Notes: a model not told the origin generated them from the sequence alone. A stretch of 64,000 nucleotides of DNA from Rhodanobacteraceae bacterium (GCA_016790075.1 JAEUPP010000024.1:247523-311522), one strand, 5' to 3'. Numbered from the stretch's first letter, positions 42,127-51,828 are shown. Program-made: numbers and translations.

Positions 42127-43280
42127 GTCTGCCCGCCCTGCTTGTCGCAGCGCTGCTGGCCCTGCAAGGCAGCACGGGCTCGGCCGCAGGCGGTGAACAG
42201 ATTTTCCGTGCGGGAGTCTCGCCGCGCGGCACCCCCATCATCGCGACCATGGGCGCCGGCGACGCTGTACCGGCTAACTTGCTGCCGTGCCAGAACTGCC
42301 ACGGCAGCGACGGCCGCGGCCGCCGCGAAGGCGGTGTGCAGCCTGCCGATATCAGCCCGGCCGCATTGCGGCGGCCATTGCAGAGTGAACGCCGCCAGCG
42401 TCCGGCTTACGACAGTTCACGCCTGCGCCGCGCCATCACCATGGGCGTGGATGCGGGCGGCCAGCCGCTGGATACCGCCATGCCGCGTTATGCCCTGAGC
42501 CTGGCCGATGCGGACGATCTGCTGGCGTATCTGGCGCAACTGGACGAGCAGCAGGAACCCGGAGTAACCGCAGAACATCTGCGTATCGGCGTACGCGGCG
42601 CGGCGCTGACTGCGCCGCCGCAGGAAATCTACGGCCGGCGCGTAGAGCTCGTGGCCCTGTCCCGCCCGCCCGAACCCGGCGACAACCTGCTGCTGCTGAT
42701 CGACGCCAGCACTGAAGGCGATGACAGTCTGACCGCGGCAGCCGCTGATGAACTGCCGGCCATCGTATTCGCAACGAACCGCTCCGACCCGGGCCGCAAC
42801 GGCTTTGTCATCACCGCCGCACCCGCGACACGGCAGCGCGCGCTGGAAACCCTGGCCACGTCCGTACCGGCGCCGCTGCTGCTGCAGGACTGCCGCGACG
42901 CCGCGGCATTGACGGCCGCCCACACGCTGCTGCTGACCGACCGTGTTGCCGCCAGCTGCGAACTGCAGCGACTGGCCTGGCCCGCCGGACTGAGCCTGCG
43001 CATCGCCTTGCCCGCACCACCGGAGGCAGCATTGCGCCAGGCCGTGGCGGAACAGACACTAGCCCTGGCCGTCACGCTGCTGCAGCGAGCCGGCCGCGAG
43101 GTAAGCCGTGCGGCCCTGGTCGCACAGCTGCAGACGGGGCGAGAATTTTCACTGGGTGCCTTGCCCGCACTGCATTGGAATGCAACCCGGCGTTACGGGC
43201 TGGATCAGGTCTGGCTGTTGCGGCTGGACCACCCGGATGGCCGCCTGGTGCCGGCGCCGGGCTGGATGGCGGTGCAGTAG
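42123..43280 (+). CDS. c-type cytochrome fused to a second periplasmic domain
   Basis: 385 aa with a signal peptide (LPALLVAALLALQGSTGSAAG). Residues about 22-140 are a class I cytochrome c: LLPCQNCHGSDGRGRREGG with the CxxCH haem site, MGVDAGGQPLDTAMPRY with the axial Met, and the last helix DADDLLAYLAQL. Residues 150-385 form an alpha/beta domain of unknown role (LLLLIDASTEGD, LPAIVFATNRS, LLLQDCRDAAAL) reminiscent of a periplasmic-binding-protein fold, ending ATRRYGLDQVWLLRLD. Coupled by overlap with the Sco gene. A cytochrome next to a giant multicopper oxidase is also known from mof-type loci, which supports an electron-transfer role. Confidence 0.82.
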   Translation: MSLPALLVAALLALQGSTGSAAGGEQIFRAGVSPRGTPIIATMGAGDAVPANLLPCQNCHGSDGRGRREGGVQPADISPAALRRPLQSERRQRPAYDSSRLRRAITMGVDAGGQPLDTAMPRYALSLADADDLLAYLAQLDEQQEPGVTAEHLRIGVRGAALTAPPQEIYGRRVELVALSRPPEPGDNLLLLIDASTEGDDSLTAAAADELPAIVFATNRSDPGRNGFVITAAPATRQRALETLATSVPAPLLLQDCRDAAALTAAHTLLLTDRVAASCELQRLAWPAGLSLRIALPAPPEAALRQAVAEQTLALAVTLLQRAGREVSRAALVAQLQTGREFSLGALPALHWNATRRYGLDQVWLLRLDHPDGRLVPAPGWMAVQ

Positions 43281-43388
43281 GCGGCCTGCGGAAACCGCCT
43301 CCTGGTACTGCGTGCCGGCCCATGCCCGTTGCAATCCTCATTGCCCGACACAGCCCAGCAAACATACATTTTATAAAAGGATAAAACG

Positions 43389-44354
43389 ATGAGCGCATCG
43401 TCCATGTCAGCCAACGACGTCGCCAAGACCATTGCCGCCGCCGTGGTCAGCAAGGTGCCTTACGCCGGCGGCCTGCTGGCCGGGCTGATCGACGCGTTCT
43501 GGCCTTCGACCCCAGGACCTACACTGTGGCAGCAGGTGGAGCAGCAGGTGCAGAACCTGATCAGCCAGGATCTCGCGAAGTACAACCTGCAGCAACTGCA
43601 GGACACGCTGCAGGGCTTGCAGAATCAGGTGTCGGACTACGTCCAGCTGACCGATCCGACGCAGAAGCAAATCGCGCTGCAGGCTATCGACGAGGTCATC
43701 GTCAGCAACGCGCCGAAATTCATGAACGGCGATCCTGGCACCAACTTTTCCTGTTTCTGGGGAATGGCCCTGCTGCATCTCTCGGTGCGGCGCGAGCTGG
43801 TCCAGGTATTTGGCAGCTCCGGCAACGCGGCATTGCTGGCCGACAGCGTAGTGGCCTACTGCGCCTACGGCCATACCGGCCTTTCCCGCATCTACAACAC
43901 ACGCCTGGGCCAGCTGCAGTTCTCGTCCTCCTCCGATAACGTCGAAGGCAAGAACAGCAAATGGCGGGTTTATGCCAATCTGAACGACACCAGCGACAAC
44001 ACCGAGCTGTTCATCTACAGCCAAATCTTCAACGCGCCGAACTGGCCCATCGCCCAGGCGGCCAGTTATGTCAATTCCCAACTGCCCATACACTGGAACG
44101 ACATCCAGGACCCTCTGCAGACACAGCTGAACGCCCTGCTGCACGTGATCCAGACCATGCAGGCTGCCAACCCCTATTCCGAGACGCAGGGCCTGGCCCA
44201 GCTGCAGCAGCTCATGGCCCCATCCGACTACCAGGCCTATGTGCAGTCCTACTACCCGTCGACCAGCATCTACAACACCCCCGACACCACCGAACCCGCA
44301 CAACTCACACCGACCGCCCCCAGCGTGAACTGGCAGGCACCGGGCCAGGCCTGA
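43389..44354 (+). CDS. Orphan protein with delta-endotoxin N-terminal-like helical domain
   Basis: 321 aa, AAGGA before the ATG, no signal peptide. The N-terminal 190 residues resemble domain I (the pore-forming helix bundle) of Cry toxins: VPYAGGLLAGLIDAFWPS, then WQQVEQQVQNLISQDLAKYN, LQQLQDTLQGLQNQVSDYV, a polar gap, and ALLHLSVRRELVQVFG where Cry proteins have their central hydrophobic helix and receptor-adjacent helix. There is no room for the Cry domains II and III; the C-terminal 130 residues are polar and Gln/Tyr/Pro-rich, with no known domain. It may be a single-domain membrane-active protein or a diverged helix bundle with another function. It follows the cytochrome gene by 108 bases on the same strand. 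Confidence 0.6.
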   Translation: MSASSMSANDVAKTIAAAVVSKVPYAGGLLAGLIDAFWPSTPGPTLWQQVEQQVQNLISQDLAKYNLQQLQDTLQGLQNQVSDYVQLTDPTQKQIALQAIDEVIVSNAPKFMNGDPGTNFSCFWGMALLHLSVRRELVQVFGSSGNAALLADSVVAYCAYGHTGLSRIYNTRLGQLQFSSSSDNVEGKNSKWRVYANLNDTSDNTELFIYSQIFNAPNWPIAQAASYVNSQLPIHWNDIQDPLQTQLNALLHVIQTMQAANPYSETQGLAQLQQLMAPSDYQAYVQSYYPSTSIYNTPDTTEPAQLTPTAPSVNWQAPGQA

Positions 44355-44942
44355 TGTGTCGCGCAGGCGACCGCAACGACCGCCCGCGGCAACACCGATA
44401 TCGCAACACGCGCGATCCGCGGACACGGACGAAACGCCGCGCCATGCGCTGAGTTCCTTCATCACCGCACTTTTCCGCAGTTCGCGACAAAGCCAATGCT
44501 CCAGGAGCATCACCTGGCATGCGGCCAAGCTGGTCACTAACGAGAGGCAGAGACCTCTCGCTGGGCGTGTCGCCACACCGTTGCGCCGGAGTGCAGCACA
44601 GCGACCCGGACAGGATAAAGGTTTGGCGACTGGCAGCCGGACCGCCCAGACGACCGTCCTTTACCGGCTCAGGGCCGTCGGCGGTGCAGCGAAGTACCTG
44701 AGCAAGCCCTATCTATCCCGGAAGCTTCTCGCACCGCGTCCGCTGGCGCCTGTTCACCTGTTCAGAATCGTCAACGCACATCCGATTCACCGATTCTGAT
44801 CCGCAGGCTGTGCAGTTTTCGTATAACAATATACGACCGGGAATTTCCGGAATAATTGCGCCGCTACACGGCTGCATAGTTCCTGGCACACACGAATACC
44901 AAAGCGCCAATACGCCACTACTTCTGCCAAGGAGAAAGCCAA
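44355..44942. other. 588-base gap with several palindromes
   Basis: No gene supported. CGAGAGG (44541-44547) and CCTCTCG (44554-44560) form a hairpin that could end transcription of the upstream operon. Two further inverted repeats near 44762-44835 are listed separately; they lie upstream of the beta-helix gene. Confidence 0.5.
44762..44835. promoter_or_regulatory. Paired inverted repeats upstream of the beta-helix gene
   Basis: TCAGAATCG (44762-44770) with CGATTCTGA (44791-44799), spacing 20; and CGTATA-ACAA-TATACG (44820-44835). Both perfect. They are about 110-180 bases before the beta-helix start and could be regulator-binding sites. Confidence 0.4.
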
Positions 44943-45842
44943 ATGACACGCGCTCGATGGAATACCACGTTTTGTCTCTGTGCATCCCTGGCCTCGCTCA
45001 CGCTGGGCGCGACAATCCCACGCCCGGCTTACGCGACCAACGGCATCATGACCATCAACCAGACGACCACGCTGACGGCCAACCATGTCGGACAGATCCG
45101 GTTCGGTGCCAACAACATCACCCTGGATTGTGCCGGCCATCAGATCAGCTATTCAGCCCGGCAACCCTCAGGGAGCTGTGGCGTCAGCGGCACGCAGACC
45201 TGCGGCATACACTCGCTCAATCGCACCGGCATCACGATCCGCAACTGCGACGTGGTCGGCGCTTACAACTATGGCGTGTGGATTCAGGGTACGAGCACGA
45301 CATCTACCGTGCGGGACAGCTCGGTAACCGAGGCCGGCGTGGGTTTCCGTGTGGACAGTTCCTCGAATCTGCAATTTTTCAACAGCGCTGCCGTTTCCAA
45401 CAACGCGGGATTCGAGATCAGGGACAGTACCAACGTGACATTCACGGGAACCGACGCCGTGTATTCGAGCGGAGACGGTTTCGACATCAATGATTCCACC
45501 AACACGCGGATTCAATATGGCTTTGTGTTCGCCAACGGCGTCAACGGTATCGAGTTCGATTTCAGCCCGGGCTCCGCGGTGTTGAACAGCGAGGTGCTGA
45601 ACAACGGCCAGCACGGCGTAAGCCTCGACGACGGTACGGGGGCCTACATCAGTTCCAACCTCATTCGCTCAAACATGGAAGACGGTTTGCGACTCCAGAA
45701 CAGCGACAACGGCACCCTGCGCTACAACCAGGTCGACTACAACGGTGCCTGTAACGCGAACCAGGATGCGGCCTCGACCGGAAATACCTGGACGGGCAAT
45801 ACGCTGCAGGGCTGGTGCGGCACGGTGCCCAATCCGCATTGA
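44943..45842 (+). CDS. Secreted right-handed beta-helix protein
   Basis: 299 aa, AAGGAG 8 bases before the ATG, signal peptide (RWNTTFCLCASLASLTLGATIPRPAYA). The remainder is a series of beta-helix turns of about 23 residues with the usual 'GITIRNCDVVG', 'GVGFRVDSSSNLQF', 'GFEIRDSTNVTF', 'GDGFDINDSTNTRI', 'GVSLDDGTGAYISSNLI' rungs, as in pectate-lyase/NosD-type folds (PbH1 repeats). No clear catalytic residues. Probably a surface polysaccharide-binding or polysaccharide-cleaving protein. Monocistronic. Confidence 0.78.
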   Translation: MTRARWNTTFCLCASLASLTLGATIPRPAYATNGIMTINQTTTLTANHVGQIRFGANNITLDCAGHQISYSARQPSGSCGVSGTQTCGIHSLNRTGITIRNCDVVGAYNYGVWIQGTSTTSTVRDSSVTEAGVGFRVDSSSNLQFFNSAAVSNNAGFEIRDSTNVTFTGTDAVYSSGDGFDINDSTNTRIQYGFVFANGVNGIEFDFSPGSAVLNSEVLNNGQHGVSLDDGTGAYISSNLIRSNMEDGLRLQNSDNGTLRYNQVDYNGACNANQDAASTGNTWTGNTLQGWCGTVPNPH

Positions 45843-46491
45843 CGCAATGCGGCCCGGTCGCGCGACGCCTGCGGCGATAGCGCCTCGACATCCGCTGTGG
45901 CACCAGCTTCACTGCGCCTGGGCAGTCCGCGCGGACACCTGCCCCGGGCGCAGCGACATCCGCAACGACTTTTCAGGCGAGCGCGGAGCTGCGCGACCAG
46001 GACGTGCCCGCTGGCCAGCATCTCGGACCCGGCAACCGGCGCCAGTACCCGACGGTGCTCCAGCAACAGCATGCGTGCTACCGATTCGCTGAATTGAGGT
46101 TCGACAGGCTCAGACGCGCCGGCCGGCGAGCAAGATCGTGTTCATGCCACCGTGCCCCTGGCGGTCAGCAGCCAATACCTGGCGCGCTCGAACATTACCA
46201 ATCAGCCGCCCCGGTGCGAAATCCCTTGCCGCGGCCCTGAACAAGCCGGAATCTGGTTCTGGATGTTGGAGCCCATCGAGCCAAGGAGGGGGAACGCTGA
46301 CACAGCAAGCATTTGGCTGGCTTGTGGAGGCACACGGCCAGGTACCGCAGCCTGGCCATGGACACTTCAGATCTGCCGGCAGCTGATTTTCATGGCCTTG
46401 GATGATATGTGGCTCGCGGGTTCCGGGGTGGCACGCGGAAGCGGTGCAAGGAACCTGCGGCCCGGCGCGTCCGGCAACGCCGGAACGGCAC
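45843..46491. other. Gap, no gene recognised
   Basis: 649 bases between the beta-helix gene and the 3' end of the P-type ATPase gene. Open frames here have no family likeness. No strong terminator or RNA gene seen. Confidence 0.5.
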
Positions 46492-48909
46492 TTACGCTCG
46501 CGTGCGCCCCAATCGCAAGGCATTGCTCACCACCGAGACCGAGCTCAAGCTCATTGCCAGCGCCGCCAGCATCGGGCTCAACACCCAGCCGAACAGCGGA
46601 TAGAACACACCGGCCGCGACTGGTACGCCGAGTGCGTTATAAAAAAAAGCAAAAATTAGATTCTGCTTCATGTTGCGTACGGTTGCGGCGGAAATCGCCC
46701 GCGCCTCCAGGATGCGCCGCAGATCACCTTTGACCAGGGTGATCGCCGCGCTGGACATTGCCACGTCGGTGCCGCTGCCCATCGCGATGCCGACATCGGC
46801 GGCGGCCAGCGCCGGTGCATCGTTGACGCCGTCACCGGCCATGGCCAGGTTGCCCCCCTGGGCTTTGAGCTGTTGGACGAGGTGGAGCTTGTCCTGCGGC
46901 TGGACCTCGCCGTGCACCTCGTCAATCTGCAGGCGTTGCGCGACGGCCCGCGCGGTGGCAACCGCGTCGCCGGAAGCCATGACTATGCGCAGGCCCGCTG
47001 CCCGCAACGCCGCGAGAGCCGCTGGCGTAGAAACCTTGATCGGATCGGCTACCGCAAGGGCTCCCGCCAATTGCGCGCCGACGGCGAGGTACATGACACT
47101 GGCACCCTCGGCACGCAAGCGTTCGGCGCCGGCTGCCAGCTCGGTCGGATCAACGCCGGTCTGCGCCATCAGTGCCGCATTGCCCAGGGATACTGACTCG
47201 CCGCCGATGCGCCCCACGACGCCGCACCCGGTCACCGCGTTGAAATCGGCCAGGGGCAACAGTGCCAGTTGGCGACGCTGCGCTTCGTCGATGAGCGCGA
47301 CTGCCAGCGGATGCTCACTGCCCTGCTCCAGACTCGCGGCGAGCTGCACGACACGATCAATTGCAAAACCTTTCGCGGGCAATGCTTCCCGAAACGCGGG
47401 GCGCCCCTCGGTCAACGTGCCGGTCTTGTCCAGGACGAGCGTATCGATGGTACGCAGGCGCTCGATGGCTTCGGCATTCCGGAACAGCACACCGACACGG
47501 GCAGCCCGCCCGGTCGCGACCATGACCGACATGGGCGTGGCCAGACCCAACGCACACGGACAAGCGATGATCAGCACGGATACGGCATTGAGCACCGCGT
47601 ACGTCCAGGACGGTTCGGGCCCCAGCAGCCCCCAGGCGAGCAATGTCGCGAGCGCGATGCCGAGCACCGCGAGCACGAACCAGAACGCGGCACCATCGGC
47701 CATGCGCTGCAACGGCGCGCGGGACCGTTGCGCCTGCGCGACAAGTTCGACGATCTGCGCAAGCACGGTCGCTGAGCCAACCTGAGCGGCTTGGATCACC
47801 AACGTGCCGGTACCGTTGAGGGTGGCACCGATCACGCGATCGGGCGCGCGCTTGTCGATGGGCAGCGATTCGCCGGTGAGCATGGACTCATCAACGCTGG
47901 AGCTTCCCTCAAGCACTCGGCCATCCACCGGAATCTTCTCGCCCGGCCGCACGCGCAATCGATCACCCACGTGGATGTGGTCCAAGGCCACGTCTTCCTC
48001 GCTACCGTCGGCGTTGAGCCGCCTCGCCGTCCTGGGGGCGAGGCGCAGGAGCGCCCTGATGGCAGCCGACGTGGCTGAGCGCGCGTGCAATTCGAGAAGC
48101 TGCCCCAGCAGCGTGAGCGAGACGATCACAGCCGCCGCTTCAAAATAAACGCCGACGCGACCGTGCTCGCGAAATGATTCCGGAAAGAGGTCTGGCGTTA
48201 CGGTGGCCACAACGCTGTAGCCGAAGGCCGCGGCGACACCAATGCCGATCAAGGTCCACATGTTGGGGCTGCGATGACGAATGGAGGCGACACAGCGCTG
48301 AAAGAACGGCCAGCCGGCCCACAGTACAACGGGGCTACTGAGCAGCAGTTCGAGGCTGGTGCGCGCACTCGTCGTCAGGAACGACCAGCGATGCCCCAGC
48401 ATCGCGAGCAGCAGCACGATGAGCGTCAGCGGCAGGGTGGAGACAAATCGCCGGCGAAAATCGACGAGCTCCGGATGCTCGTCATCATCGATCGATGGCA
48501 TCACAGGCTCGAGCGCCATGCCACAAATCGGACAGCTGCCCGGTCCTTGCTGCAGGATTTCCGGGTGCATGGGACAGGTATACGTTGCCGCTTTCATCGC
48601 ATCCGTCACGGGTGCCGCCGCAGGCGCAGGCACGAGATAGCGCATAGGTTCGGCAACAAACCGCTCGCGACACCGGGCGGAGCAGAAGTGGTAATCCACA
48701 CCGTCGTGCCGGGCGTGGTGCACCGAGTCGACGCTGACGGACATGCCACACACCGGATCGCGCAACCTGCCGTGGGACGCCCCAGGAGCATCCGCGGCGG
48801 CCTGCGTCGGGTTGCGGTGGGCAGCCCCGGGCGCTGAAGCCTGTGGGAGGGCCGGCGGTTTGCCGCCACAACAGGGCGATGTGGGCGGTGAGGCGGGGTT
48901 ATGCGTCAT
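46492..48909 (-). CDS. copA: Copper-translocating P-type ATPase with YHS and zinc-ribbon-like N-terminus
   Basis: 805 aa P1B-type ATPase that would export Cu(I) or another soft metal from the cytoplasm. The N-terminus has no GMTCxxC HMA domain; instead, a Cys-rich start, a YHS domain ([10 protein letters not shown] ... [13 protein letters not shown]) and a CPMHPEI...[10 protein letters not shown] metal-binding domain. The core has the TGES actuator motif (LTGESLPID), the CPC membrane motif ([16 protein letters not shown]), the phosphorylation site DKTGTLTEG and [10 protein letters not shown]. The YHS/CPMHP form is common in Cu-ATPases of resistance islands. Its ATG overlaps the end of the merR gene by 11 bases, so the two are coupled and controlled from the MerR-type promoter. 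Confidence 0.93.
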   Translation of the reverse strand: MTHNPASPPTSPCCGGKPPALPQASAPGAAHRNPTQAAADAPGASHGRLRDPVCGMSVSVDSVHHARHDGVDYHFCSARCRERFVAEPMRYLVPAPAAAPVTDAMKAATYTCPMHPEILQQGPGSCPICGMALEPVMPSIDDDEHPELVDFRRRFVSTLPLTLIVLLLAMLGHRWSFLTTSARTSLELLLSSPVVLWAGWPFFQRCVASIRHRSPNMWTLIGIGVAAAFGYSVVATVTPDLFPESFREHGRVGVYFEAAAVIVSLTLLGQLLELHARSATSAAIRALLRLAPRTARRLNADGSEEDVALDHIHVGDRLRVRPGEKIPVDGRVLEGSSSVDESMLTGESLPIDKRAPDRVIGATLNGTGTLVIQAAQVGSATVLAQIVELVAQAQRSRAPLQRMADGAAFWFVLAVLGIALATLLAWGLLGPEPSWTYAVLNAVSVLIIACPCALGLATPMSVMVATGRAARVGVLFRNAEAIERLRTIDTLVLDKTGTLTEGRPAFREALPAKGFAIDRVVQLAASLEQGSEHPLAVALIDEAQRRQLALLPLADFNAVTGCGVVGRIGGESVSLGNAALMAQTGVDPTELAAGAERLRAEGASVMYLAVGAQLAGALAVADPIKVSTPAALAALRAAGLRIVMASGDAVATARAVAQRLQIDEVHGEVQPQDKLHLVQQLKAQGGNLAMAGDGVNDAPALAAADVGIAMGSGTDVAMSSAAITLVKGDLRRILEARAISAATVRNMKQNLIFAFFYNALGVPVAAGVFYPLFGWVLSPMLAALAMSLSSVSVVSNALRLGRTRA

Positions 48910-49309
48910 GGGAGTCCGCCTGATTCAGGGCGTTGAGGATAGGGCAAGCTTCTGCCCGCCCCTGTCCTGGGCAAGCTGTGATCAGCGCGTGCAATCCCTG
49001 GCGAATACGCATGAGCTCGGCGATGCGCTGGTCGACATCAACCAACTTGGCCGTTGCAGTCCGCTTTACCTGCGCAACGTCTGCTGATTCGCTGAGGGTG
49101 AGCAGGCTGCGGATGTCCTCCAGCGTGAAGCCCAGCGCCTTGGCGCGCCGGATGAAATGCAGGCGCTTGAGCTCGGCCTCGCTATAGCGCCGATAGCCTG
49201 AGGCAAGCCGTGATGCCGGTGAGAGCAACTGCCCGCGTTCGTAGTAACGCACGGTATCGATCGCGACACCGGCGCGCCTTGCGAGTTCGCCAATACTGAA
49301 TGTTGTCAT
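48899..49309 (-). CDS. MerR-family metal-responsive regulator
   Basis: 136 aa, GGAGG before the ATG at 49309. N-terminal winged helix-turn-helix [21 protein letters not shown]-type opening, then the dimer helix ([22 protein letters not shown]). The metal loop at the C-terminus is [16 protein letters not shown], with two Cys 9 apart. CueR-type Cu(I) sensors have a similar CPG..CPI loop with two Cys 8 apart, and PbrR/ZntR/CadR-type sensors have others, so the metal is uncertain; copper is favoured by the neighbours. It activates by distorting a promoter with an extended spacer, which is present just upstream. Confidence 0.9.
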   Translation of the reverse strand: MTTFSIGELARRAGVAIDTVRYYERGQLLSPASRLASGYRRYSEAELKRLHFIRRAKALGFTLEDIRSLLTLSESADVAQVKRTATAKLVDVDQRIAELMRIRQGLHALITACPGQGRAEACPILNALNQADSHDA

Positions 49310-49329
49310 TGCTCGCCTCCGATGAAGGG

Positions 49330-49361
49330 AGTGTGCAGTCTGGACCCGCATCCAGAGTCAA
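49330..49361 (-). promoter_or_regulatory. MerR-type operator/promoter of merR-copA
   Basis: Minus strand: -35 TTGACT (49361-49356), a 20-base spacer containing the dyad CTGGA-TGCGGG-TCCAG, and CACACT (49335-49330) as -10. The long spacer with a dyad beginning at the -35 box is the hallmark of promoters activated by MerR-family proteins (compare TTGACTC starts of pbr/cad/znt promoters). It lies 20 bases before the merR start. Confidence 0.7.
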
Positions 49362-49486
49362 TATCCAAGCGCATACGCCGTGCGCGACGCTGCCAGTGAA
49401 AGCCCTGTGCGCTACGGAGCACCGGCAACACACCGGGCCAAGCGCTCGTGTTTTCGCTTGAAACTTTTTCGGGCTCTGCGCAATCT

Positions 49487-49918
49487 ATGCCCCGCCTTGT
49501 CTTTCCCGGAGCGCGCGTGCTTCGCACCGCACTGACCTATCTGCTGGCTGTCATGCTGAGCCTCAACGGGTTTCTGGTGCCCGTGGCAATGGCGCGGCAC
49601 CAGGCGATGGAGTCTCCGTCGGCGGCCGAGGTCACGCAGGCGCCGCATACCGCCTGCCATGGTGAGGCAACGATCCCGGTGGATAGCGGCGCCACAACCT
49701 CGCACGAGGCGCAGGCGCCTGACCAGTCCGCCACACCGCATGGTCCGTCGTGCTGTACAAAGGCCCACTGTGTCTGCGGCTGTTTTTTCGCCACTGCACT
49801 GACCAGCCTGGCGACTGGCCCGGTGTTCGGCATGCAGTTTGATCACCTGACCGAACTGTCCACACCGCAACACGCGTCGACACGCCATACCGTCCCCCTG
49901 CGACCTCCGATCGCCTGA
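49487..49918 (+). CDS. copL: CopL-like metal-binding regulatory protein
   Basis: About 143 aa. It has an N-terminal signal (LRTALTYLLAVMLSLNGFLVPVAMA). The middle is His/Cys-rich: TACHGE, SHEAQAPDQSATPHGPSCCTK and AHCVCGCFF, and the C-terminus ends RHTVPLRPPIA, a short proline-rich motif common to CopL-type proteins. CopL is required for copper-inducible expression of copAB in Xanthomonas. The start could also be the GTG at 49517, which has GGAG about 6 bases upstream and places the signal at the very N-terminus; the ATG at 49487 is listed as the conventional choice. Divergent from merR-copA; precedes the tolC-like and oxidase genes. Confidence 0.75.
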   Translation: MPRLVFPGARVLRTALTYLLAVMLSLNGFLVPVAMARHQAMESPSAAEVTQAPHTACHGEATIPVDSGATTSHEAQAPDQSATPHGPSCCTKAHCVCGCFFATALTSLATGPVFGMQFDHLTELSTPQHASTRHTVPLRPPIA

Positions 49919-50040
49919 CTCTCGACACGCAGCCTGCGGGCTGTTGAACGTACGCGCCGATTCGCGCGCGCATTTTTTCCTCCGCATTTTCCCGCGGCGT
50001 GTTGCTACGCCCGGCATTTGCCTTGTCGACGAGTCATCGA

Positions 50041-51828
50041 ATGAACAAACCCATAGTGCGGCTACCGCTGCTGGTCGCCGTCGCGCTGTTGGCGGGCTGC
50101 GCAGGCGTATCTCGCCGAGAAGGAGAGGAACGCATCCAGGCATTGTTGAATCAACGTGTGCCATCGGCGGTGGCCTGGCGTAATGACGCAGCCGGACGCG
50201 CAGCGATCGATACCCGAGTCAACGAGTTACTTGCCACGCCCCTGACGCCTGAATCTGCCTTTGAGGTTGGCCAGCTGCGTAATCCACGCATGGCGGCCGA
50301 GTACGCGCAACTGGGCCTCGCGCAAGCCGACGTGGTCGAAGCCAGCCGCATCGGCAATCCCACTTTCTCCGGCTCGGCCCTCAAGGATGGCGGCCCGTCC
50401 AAGATCACCAGCGGGCTGAGCCTGCCGCTGTCCGATCTGCTGTTGCTACCCGCGCGCCGCCGCCTGGCCGATGGCGAATATGAGCGTGCCCAGCAGCGGA
50501 TTGCGGCAAGTCTGGTAGATCTTTCTATCGACGTGACCGAGCGCTGGTATACCGCGGCAAGCGCCGGGCAAGTGGCAGCCATGCGCGAAGCGGTTGCGCA
50601 GGCAGCCGACGCATCGGCGGAGCTCGCGCAGCGTTTCTTTGCGGCAGGCAATATCAGCGCGCTGGAATTGAAACTCGAACAGGCCGCGGCGAGCCAGGCG
50701 CGCATCGCAGCGACGATGGCGCAGGCGGATGCCATGCGTGACCGCCTGGCCCTCAATGCCGCCATGGGGCTCTCCGGTGCCGCCGCAGCGCAGTGGCGCC
50801 TGGACGTGCCGTTAGCCGCCCCGGTGGCGCAGGAAGAGGCCATTGAGACGCTTCAGTCTCTGGCCCGAGAACATCGGCTGGACCTGATGGCGGCACGCCG
50901 CGAAGTGATGTTGCTGGAGGATGCGCTTGGTGTGGTGCGGCGCTGGCGCCTTCTGGGTGCGGTCGATATCGGTGTCGAGCGGGAGAAGGAGCCGGACGGC
51001 GCACGACTGACCGGACCGACACTGTCACTGGCGCTTCCCATCTTCAACCAGGGCCAAGCCGCTGTTGCTCGGGCGCAAGCTCAGCTGGAGCTCGCCCGTA
51101 GCAATCTGGCGCAGCTGGAACTGGATATCGACAACGAAGTACAAGCGGGTTTTGAGCGCGTTGCGGCGCTGCGCGCGGTCGCCGAACGCTACCGTGAAGG
51201 ACTGGTCCCGCAGCGCGAGGCGGTTGTGGCACGCCAGGTCGAGCGCCACAACTACATGCTGATCGGCGTGTTCGAGCTGCTGCTGGCCAAGCAGCAGGAA
51301 TACGACGCGTATCAAGGTTATCTTGAAGCAGTCCGGGACTACTGGCTGGCACGCGCCGGCCTGATGCGGGCGATCGGCACACGATTGCCCAGCGCGAGTG
51401 AGGCCACGCAACGTACCATCGGTGTCGACGCCATCCTTGCGTCCCCCGCATCCGCAACCGGCCACGAAGGCCATGACCGATCGGGTTCGCCCCATACCAA
51501 TGGATCACACGGCGATGATCCCGCCGCGATGCATAGGGGCGCTACGCCCGAGTCATCCGGCGCCAGTGCAGCCCCCATGAACGGGATGGACCATGGCGCG
51601 CACAACAGTTTGCCCAAGCCGCTGGCGAAGCCAGTACAGGCCGTCGGCACAGATAGCGATGCACCGGCCACTACCGTGACGAAGGCCCCGACGGCTAGAA
51701 GCGCCAAGGCGGACGCCGCGCCGGCCCACGCCGGACATCACCCGCTGGCCACGCACGGCAGCACACCGCCGGAGAAAAAAGCTGCACCGGCTCCTACTAC
51801 TACTCACGATGTTCACGGAGGACGCTGA
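50041..51828 (+). CDS. TolC-family outer-membrane lipoprotein with His-rich tail
   Basis: 595 aa. Signal with lipobox MNKPIVRLPLLVAVALLAGC, so it is probably lipidated. Two outer-membrane-efflux-protein repeats follow: TPESAFEVGQLRNPRMAAEY, AARRRLADGEYERAQQRIAASLVDL, and the second repeat EHRLDLMAARREVMLLEDAL, TLSLALPIFNQGQAAVARAQ. Residues about 470-595 form a long low-complexity tail rich in His, Met, Ala and Pro (HEGHDRSGSPHTNGSHGDD, MNGMDHGAHNS, HAGHHPLATHG), not part of the usual fold and probably a copper-binding extension. Directly coupled to the oxidase gene (TGATG). No RND or MFP genes are present next to it. Confidence 0.88.
   Translation: MNKPIVRLPLLVAVALLAGCAGVSRREGEERIQALLNQRVPSAVAWRNDAAGRAAIDTRVNELLATPLTPESAFEVGQLRNPRMAAEYAQLGLAQADVVEASRIGNPTFSGSALKDGGPSKITSGLSLPLSDLLLLPARRRLADGEYERAQQRIAASLVDLSIDVTERWYTAASAGQVAAMREAVAQAADASAELAQRFFAAGNISALELKLEQAAASQARIAATMAQADAMRDRLALNAAMGLSGAAAAQWRLDVPLAAPVAQEEAIETLQSLAREHRLDLMAARREVMLLEDALGVVRRWRLLGAVDIGVEREKEPDGARLTGPTLSLALPIFNQGQAAVARAQAQLELARSNLAQLELDIDNEVQAGFERVAALRAVAERYREGLVPQREAVVARQVERHNYMLIGVFELLLAKQQEYDAYQGYLEAVRDYWLARAGLMRAIGTRLPSASEATQRTIGVDAILASPASATGHEGHDRSGSPHTNGSHGDDPAAMHRGATPESSGASAAPMNGMDHGAHNSLPKPLAKPVQAVGTDSDAPATTVTKAPTARSAKADAAPAHAGHHPLATHGSTPPEKKAAPAPTTTHDVHGGR

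Noticed and set aside
43407-44576. Minus-strand open frame opposite the endotoxin-like gene
   Set aside because: Shadow frame; the plus-strand gene has a ribosome-binding site and protein-like composition.
45843-46491. Possible small plus-strand gene after the beta-helix gene
   Set aside because: Overlapping frames without start signals or domain resemblance.
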